Of a stretch of DNA of 64,000 bases, positions 60,923 to 64,000 are shown piece by piece (the stretch's first letter is position 1; every line of letters starts with the position of its first letter). Both the position numbers and the translations under genes were made by a program. Source of the stretch: Pseudomonas fluorescens (lineage in GTDB: Bacteria; Pseudomonadota; Gammaproteobacteria; Pseudomonadales; Pseudomonadaceae); contig NZ_JAGGOG010000020.1 of the NCBI RefSeq assembly GCF_018614655.1, forward strand, positions 62,001-126,000, read 5' to 3'. Under the pieces are notes generated by a model that was not told the DNA's origin, searched no databases, and worked only from the letters and a program-made list of their open reading frames with translations.

Positions 60923-61723
60923 TTACTGAGCCGGAGTCGACAGTGGCGGAATCGCCTCTGTCGGCGCTGGCAACGTCGGCGTGGTATCAACCGGGGCTAC
61001 TGGCGCAGGTGTTTCCTGTGGTGTTATCGGCGCGGCTTGTGGTGGCGGCGCTACCGGTTGCGATACCGCAGGCTCGACCGCAGGAACAGCTGGCGCTACC
61101 GGCGCTTCGACTTTATCGGTCACAGGAGCCACTTTGGGTTCAGGCATGCCCAGGTCAGCCTTTGGCTTCTCGGGGATGTGTTCGGCTTTTTTCACTTCCT
61201 GAGGCAGGAAAACATCTACCAACGAGAAGTAACGGTCATAAAACTTGGGCGCGACCACCGTCTCGCTGGCCACCTTGACCATCGAATCATCGGTGGAGCC
61301 TATCGGCATCGACACGGAACCCAGGACACCTACCCCCAGGCTCGCCGAGTTATTGACCTTCTTCAGCGCGTAGCGATCCTGCAAGGCGTTGGCAAACATC
61401 GTCGCGTGGTGATCAGCGCTGCCATCGTCAGCACACACTATGTTGAAACTGATCTGCAGATGGGTCTCACCTGTCTGTTGAAAACTCTTGTTGCCGCTCA
61501 CCAGCTTCGGATCGCTGCTGGTGATGATGTAGCCCTGGCTCAGCAGTGCCCGCCGAGCGGCTTCGCAAGCCGCGATATCACTGACCGGATAGTTCCGTGA
61601 GAACGTACCGGAATCGTCGAAGTTCTCATGTTCATAAATAGCGGTCTTGGGTGACGAACAGCCCGCGGCGCCCGCCAGCACCAGCGCCAGCCCGAGGCTA
61701 CGCAAGTGAAATGATATCAACAT
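60923..61723 (-). CDS. DUF2242-family lipoprotein
   Basis: Envelope lipoprotein of 266 residues. The lipobox is AGAAGC with C22 acylated. The folded part (about 25-170, with a CEAARRALLSQGY motif) is DUF2242; the last 90 residues are rich in Pro and Ala and should be extended. Function unknown. Convergent with aceE2, one base between stops. Confidence 0.88.
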   Translation of the reverse strand: MLISFHLRSLGLALVLAGAAGCSSPKTAIYEHENFDDSGTFSRNYPVSDIAACEAARRALLSQGYIITSSDPKLVSGNKSFQQTGETHLQISFNIVCADDGSADHHATMFANALQDRYALKKVNNSASLGVGVLGSVSMPIGSTDDSMVKVASETVVAPKFYDRYFSLVDVFLPQEVKKAEHIPEKPKADLGMPEPKVAPVTDKVEAPVAPAVPAVEPAVSQPVAPPPQAAPITPQETPAPVAPVDTTPTLPAPTEAIPPLSTPAQ

Positions 61724-61812
61724 TGAAAATCCTGAGGAAAACAGTCAGAACGGTATTGTGCAACAGAACGTGGCCCTGGCGTGCGGATTCCTGTCGGTAA
61801 AGCCCAAGAGAC

Positions 61813-62712
61813 TTATGGGACAGTGTCCGCAGGAAAAAGCCGGTCGCACATATGGTCGATAAACACCCGTAACTTGGCCGAGGCATGGCGACTGGATGGC
61901 CAGAGCATCCAAAAGCTGCCGCTGTGTTCCAAGTAGGTGTCCAGCACCCTTTGCAGCCTGCCCTGCTCGACCGACTCGCGGACCATGAAGTCCGGCAGGC
62001 AGGCAATGCCCAGGCCTTCATGGGCAACGTGCATAAGCGACTCAATGGTCGTGGACACGAGCGGGGCACGCAGGGTCGGCTCTGGTAGGCCGGGTTGCGG
62101 TCGCAACGGCCAGGCTTCCAGCTTGCCGGTGGCGCAGAACTTGTGGCGCAAGCAGGCGTGGTCATTCAAGTCCTGGGGCCGAAGGGGTACGCCATGTTGG
62201 GCAAAATAATCGGGGGAGCCCACCAGCACCAAGCGGTAATGCCCGAGGAGGCGCGCCATCAAGCGCGAATCCTCGGGCTTGCCAGTACGCACCACCGCGT
62301 CAAAACCCTCCTCGATCACATCCACCATGCGATCGGAGAAATCCACGTCCAGTTCAATATCCGGGTAGGCGCGCATAAAGTCAGTCAACACCGGCATCAA
62401 CAGGCCCCTGACCTGAGGCAGGCTGATGCGTAGCTTACCCCTTGGGGTCGCCACCGCCTGGGTCAACTCCTGCTCCGCCGCCTCAACCTCGGCGAGGATG
62501 CGTCGGGAGCGCTCCAGAAACAGCGCCCCCTCACCCGTCAGGGTGATGCTGCGGGTGCTGCGGTGGAACAACCTGACCCCCAGGCGCTCTTCGATGCGCG
62601 CGATACTCTTGCCGACCGCCGAAGAGGACACACCCAGCACCCGACCGGCGTCGGTAAAGCTGCGGGTTTCCGCCACCAGCACAAACACCGAAATACTGCC
62701 CAGACTGTCCAT
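61813..62712 (-). CDS. LysR-family regulator, CrgA/AaeR-like
   Basis: Regulator of 299 residues with the N-terminal MDSLGSISVFVLVAETRSFT start and the helix-turn-helix VLGVSSSAVGKSIARIEERLG, typical of the large LTTR group that acts on neighbouring exporters. The effector domain follows. It is divergent from the MFS gene 127 bases away, which it probably controls. Confidence 0.9.
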   Translation of the reverse strand: MDSLGSISVFVLVAETRSFTDAGRVLGVSSSAVGKSIARIEERLGVRLFHRSTRSITLTGEGALFLERSRRILAEVEAAEQELTQAVATPRGKLRISLPQVRGLLMPVLTDFMRAYPDIELDVDFSDRMVDVIEEGFDAVVRTGKPEDSRLMARLLGHYRLVLVGSPDYFAQHGVPLRPQDLNDHACLRHKFCATGKLEAWPLRPQPGLPEPTLRAPLVSTTIESLMHVAHEGLGIACLPDFMVRESVEQGRLQRVLDTYLEHSGSFWMLWPSSRHASAKLRVFIDHMCDRLFPADTVP

Positions 62713-62839
62713 GGTGACTTTCCAGATGATTGCGGACGCCAGCGTCCGATAAGTTCGGAACCTTAGCCTGTTTTTCTACCCAGCGCAGCACCCTACTCTG
62801 CGGTCTTGCCCTGCCGCATTGATACTGGAGCCGAGAAAC

Positions 62840-64000
62840 ATGAACGACAGCTGCGCACTTGCCGACTCTCCCTCGCACCTTGCCACCCGCCGCGACCGAC
62901 TGCCCTTGAGCGGTTTGCTGGCACTGGCCACCGCCGGTTTCATCACCATCCTCACCGAGGCCATGCCTGCCGGCCTGCTGCCGCAGATGGGTGCCGACCT
63001 CGGGGTTTCCGAAGCGCTGGTCGGTCAGCTCGTAACGCTTTACGCCGTCGGCTCATTGCTGGCGGCCATTCCCCTGACCATTGCCACCCGTGGCTGGCGC
63101 CGGCGACCACTGCTACTGATTGCCATCGGTGGCTTTGCTCTGGTCAACAGCATCACAGCGTTTTCCAGCCACTACCTGCTGACATTGGTGGCCCGTCTGT
63201 TTGCGGGTGTCTTCGCCGGCCTGCTCTGGGCACTATTGGCCGGTTACGCCAGCCGTATGGTGGCACCGCATCTGCAAGGGCGAGCGATTGCCGTGGCCAT
63301 GCTGGGAGCCCCGTTGGCGCTGTCCCTTGGAGTGCCCGCCGGGACCTTCCTTGGTACGGCGGTGGGATGGCGCCTGAGTTTCACGATCATGACCGGGCTG
63401 ACGATTGTGTTGTTGGCCTGGGTGCGCTGGCAGGTACCGGATTTTGCTGGGCAACGTGTGGAGAAACGTCTCGGGCTGCGCCAAGTACTGACGCTACCCG
63501 GGATTCGTCCGGTGTTGTTTGTGACCTTTACCTACGTGCTGGCCCATAACATCCTCTACACCTACATCGCACCTTTTTTGGTGCCTGCCGGCATCGCAGC
63601 CGACATCGACCAAGTGTTGCTGGTGTTTGGCCTGGCAGCACTCTTGAGCATCTGGATTGTTGGAACGTTGATTGATCAACGGCTACGCCAGTTAGTCATC
63701 ATCAGTTGCACACTGTTTGCCTTGTCGGCCTTGGCGCTGGCGTTCTGGATCAACTGCGCACCGGTGATCTACACCACCGTCGCGTTATGGGGCTTGGCTT
63801 TTGGCGGCCTTGCGGCGCTGCTGCAAACGGCACTGGCCAAGGCCGCCGGGGATTCGGCCGATGCGGCGCAGTCGATGCTGGTCACGGTATGGAACCTGGG
63901 CATTGCTGGGGGTGGGTTGTTGGGAGGCATGTTGTTGCAAGGAGTGGGGGTCATTTCATTCCCTTGGGCTGTCGCCGCGTTGCTCATGCTGGCGCTGCTG
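62840..64000 (+). CDS. MFS exporter of the DHA1 (AraJ/Bcr-like) group, cut by the window edge
   Basis: The frame is open from the ATG at 62840 to the last base, 387 codons so far, with no stop. About 12 membrane segments are visible, and only a few C-terminal residues can be missing. LPQMGADLGVSEALVGQLVTLYAVGS in two parts and ARLFAGVFAGLLWALLAGYASR in the middle of segments 4-5 are typical of the AraJ-like subgroup. The divergent LysR gene suggests induced export of a small molecule; the substrate is unknown. Confidence 0.88.
   Translation, partial: MNDSCALADSPSHLATRRDRLPLSGLLALATAGFITILTEAMPAGLLPQMGADLGVSEALVGQLVTLYAVGSLLAAIPLTIATRGWRRRPLLLIAIGGFALVNSITAFSSHYLLTLVARLFAGVFAGLLWALLAGYASRMVAPHLQGRAIAVAMLGAPLALSLGVPAGTFLGTAVGWRLSFTIMTGLTIVLLAWVRWQVPDFAGQRVEKRLGLRQVLTLPGIRPVLFVTFTYVLAHNILYTYIAPFLVPAGIAADIDQVLLVFGLAALLSIWIVGTLIDQRLRQLVIISCTLFALSALALAFWINCAPVIYTTVALWGLAFGGLAALLQTALAKAAGDSADAAQSMLVTVWNLGIAGGGLLGGMLLQGVGVISFPWAVAALLMLALL

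Overview
The window is chromosomal DNA from a fluorescent pseudomonad, most likely the Pseudomonas fluorescens group. The grounds are the high-GC codon use, the gene order xthA–acetyltransferase–tamA–tamB, a liu leucine-catabolic cluster, the two Pseudomonas regulatory RNAs CrcY and PrrF, and several REP families in the intergenic gaps. No rRNA, tRNA, insertion sequence, integrase or CRISPR array was seen. The last gene is cut by the right edge.

Layout. 0-1.3 kb: ppiB-lpxH. 1.4-6.2 kb: a MarR-controlled tripartite efflux operon (MarR, NodT-type outer-membrane lipoprotein, EmrA-like, EmrB-like) with two identical 12-bp palindromes at its promoter. 6.3-12 kb: a REP array, then tamA-tamB. 12-17.5 kb: acetyltransferase, xthA, a PstS/OmpA fusion, and an acyl-CoA dehydrogenase divergent from a LysR regulator. 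17.5-26.9 kb: leucine/isovalerate catabolism (liuR-liuE, crcY, an acyl-CoA synthetase, liuABCD) with three LiuR-type boxes. A Hfq/Crc CA motif lies just upstream of liuA, and the sRNA that relieves Crc repression lies inside the same cluster.

26.8-34.4 kb: an S24-type repressor with a substituted catalytic dyad, a DUF3077 gene, PrrF with its Fur box, an M14 carboxypeptidase, an HxlR/MFS pair, and a four-gene locus (catalase-family peroxidase, cytochrome b561, ECF sigma, anti-sigma) with mirror-image ECF-type promoters. 34.4-40.8 kb: a seven-gene archaic (Csu-type) chaperone-usher pilus operon. 41-43.5 kb: a frameshifted zapE paralogue and a leucine-rich-repeat protein kinase. 43.6-51.8 kb: a YebC-family gene, then a 2-aminoethylphosphonate locus (MFS, two related LysR regulators, phnW, phnX), a cytochrome b561 and a PLP enzyme. 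51.8-56.4 kb: fadH, a nitrilase-fold protein lacking its catalytic cysteine, an AraC regulator and a 28-residue ORF. 56.5-60.9 kb: an unusual locus in which a truncated E1-like protein and a full second AceE flank a MarR gene, and both carry TTGCAATTGCAA boxes. 60.9-64 kb: a DUF2242 lipoprotein and a LysR/MFS pair.

The strongest leads for something undescribed are the pseudo-E1/MarR/AceE2 locus, the mirrored ECF promoters of the peroxidase locus, the inactive-looking S24 repressor, the LRR kinase, the cysteine-less nitrilase homologue, and the self-contained CrcY/liu circuit. All functional calls are from reading motifs and gene context; no database search was run.
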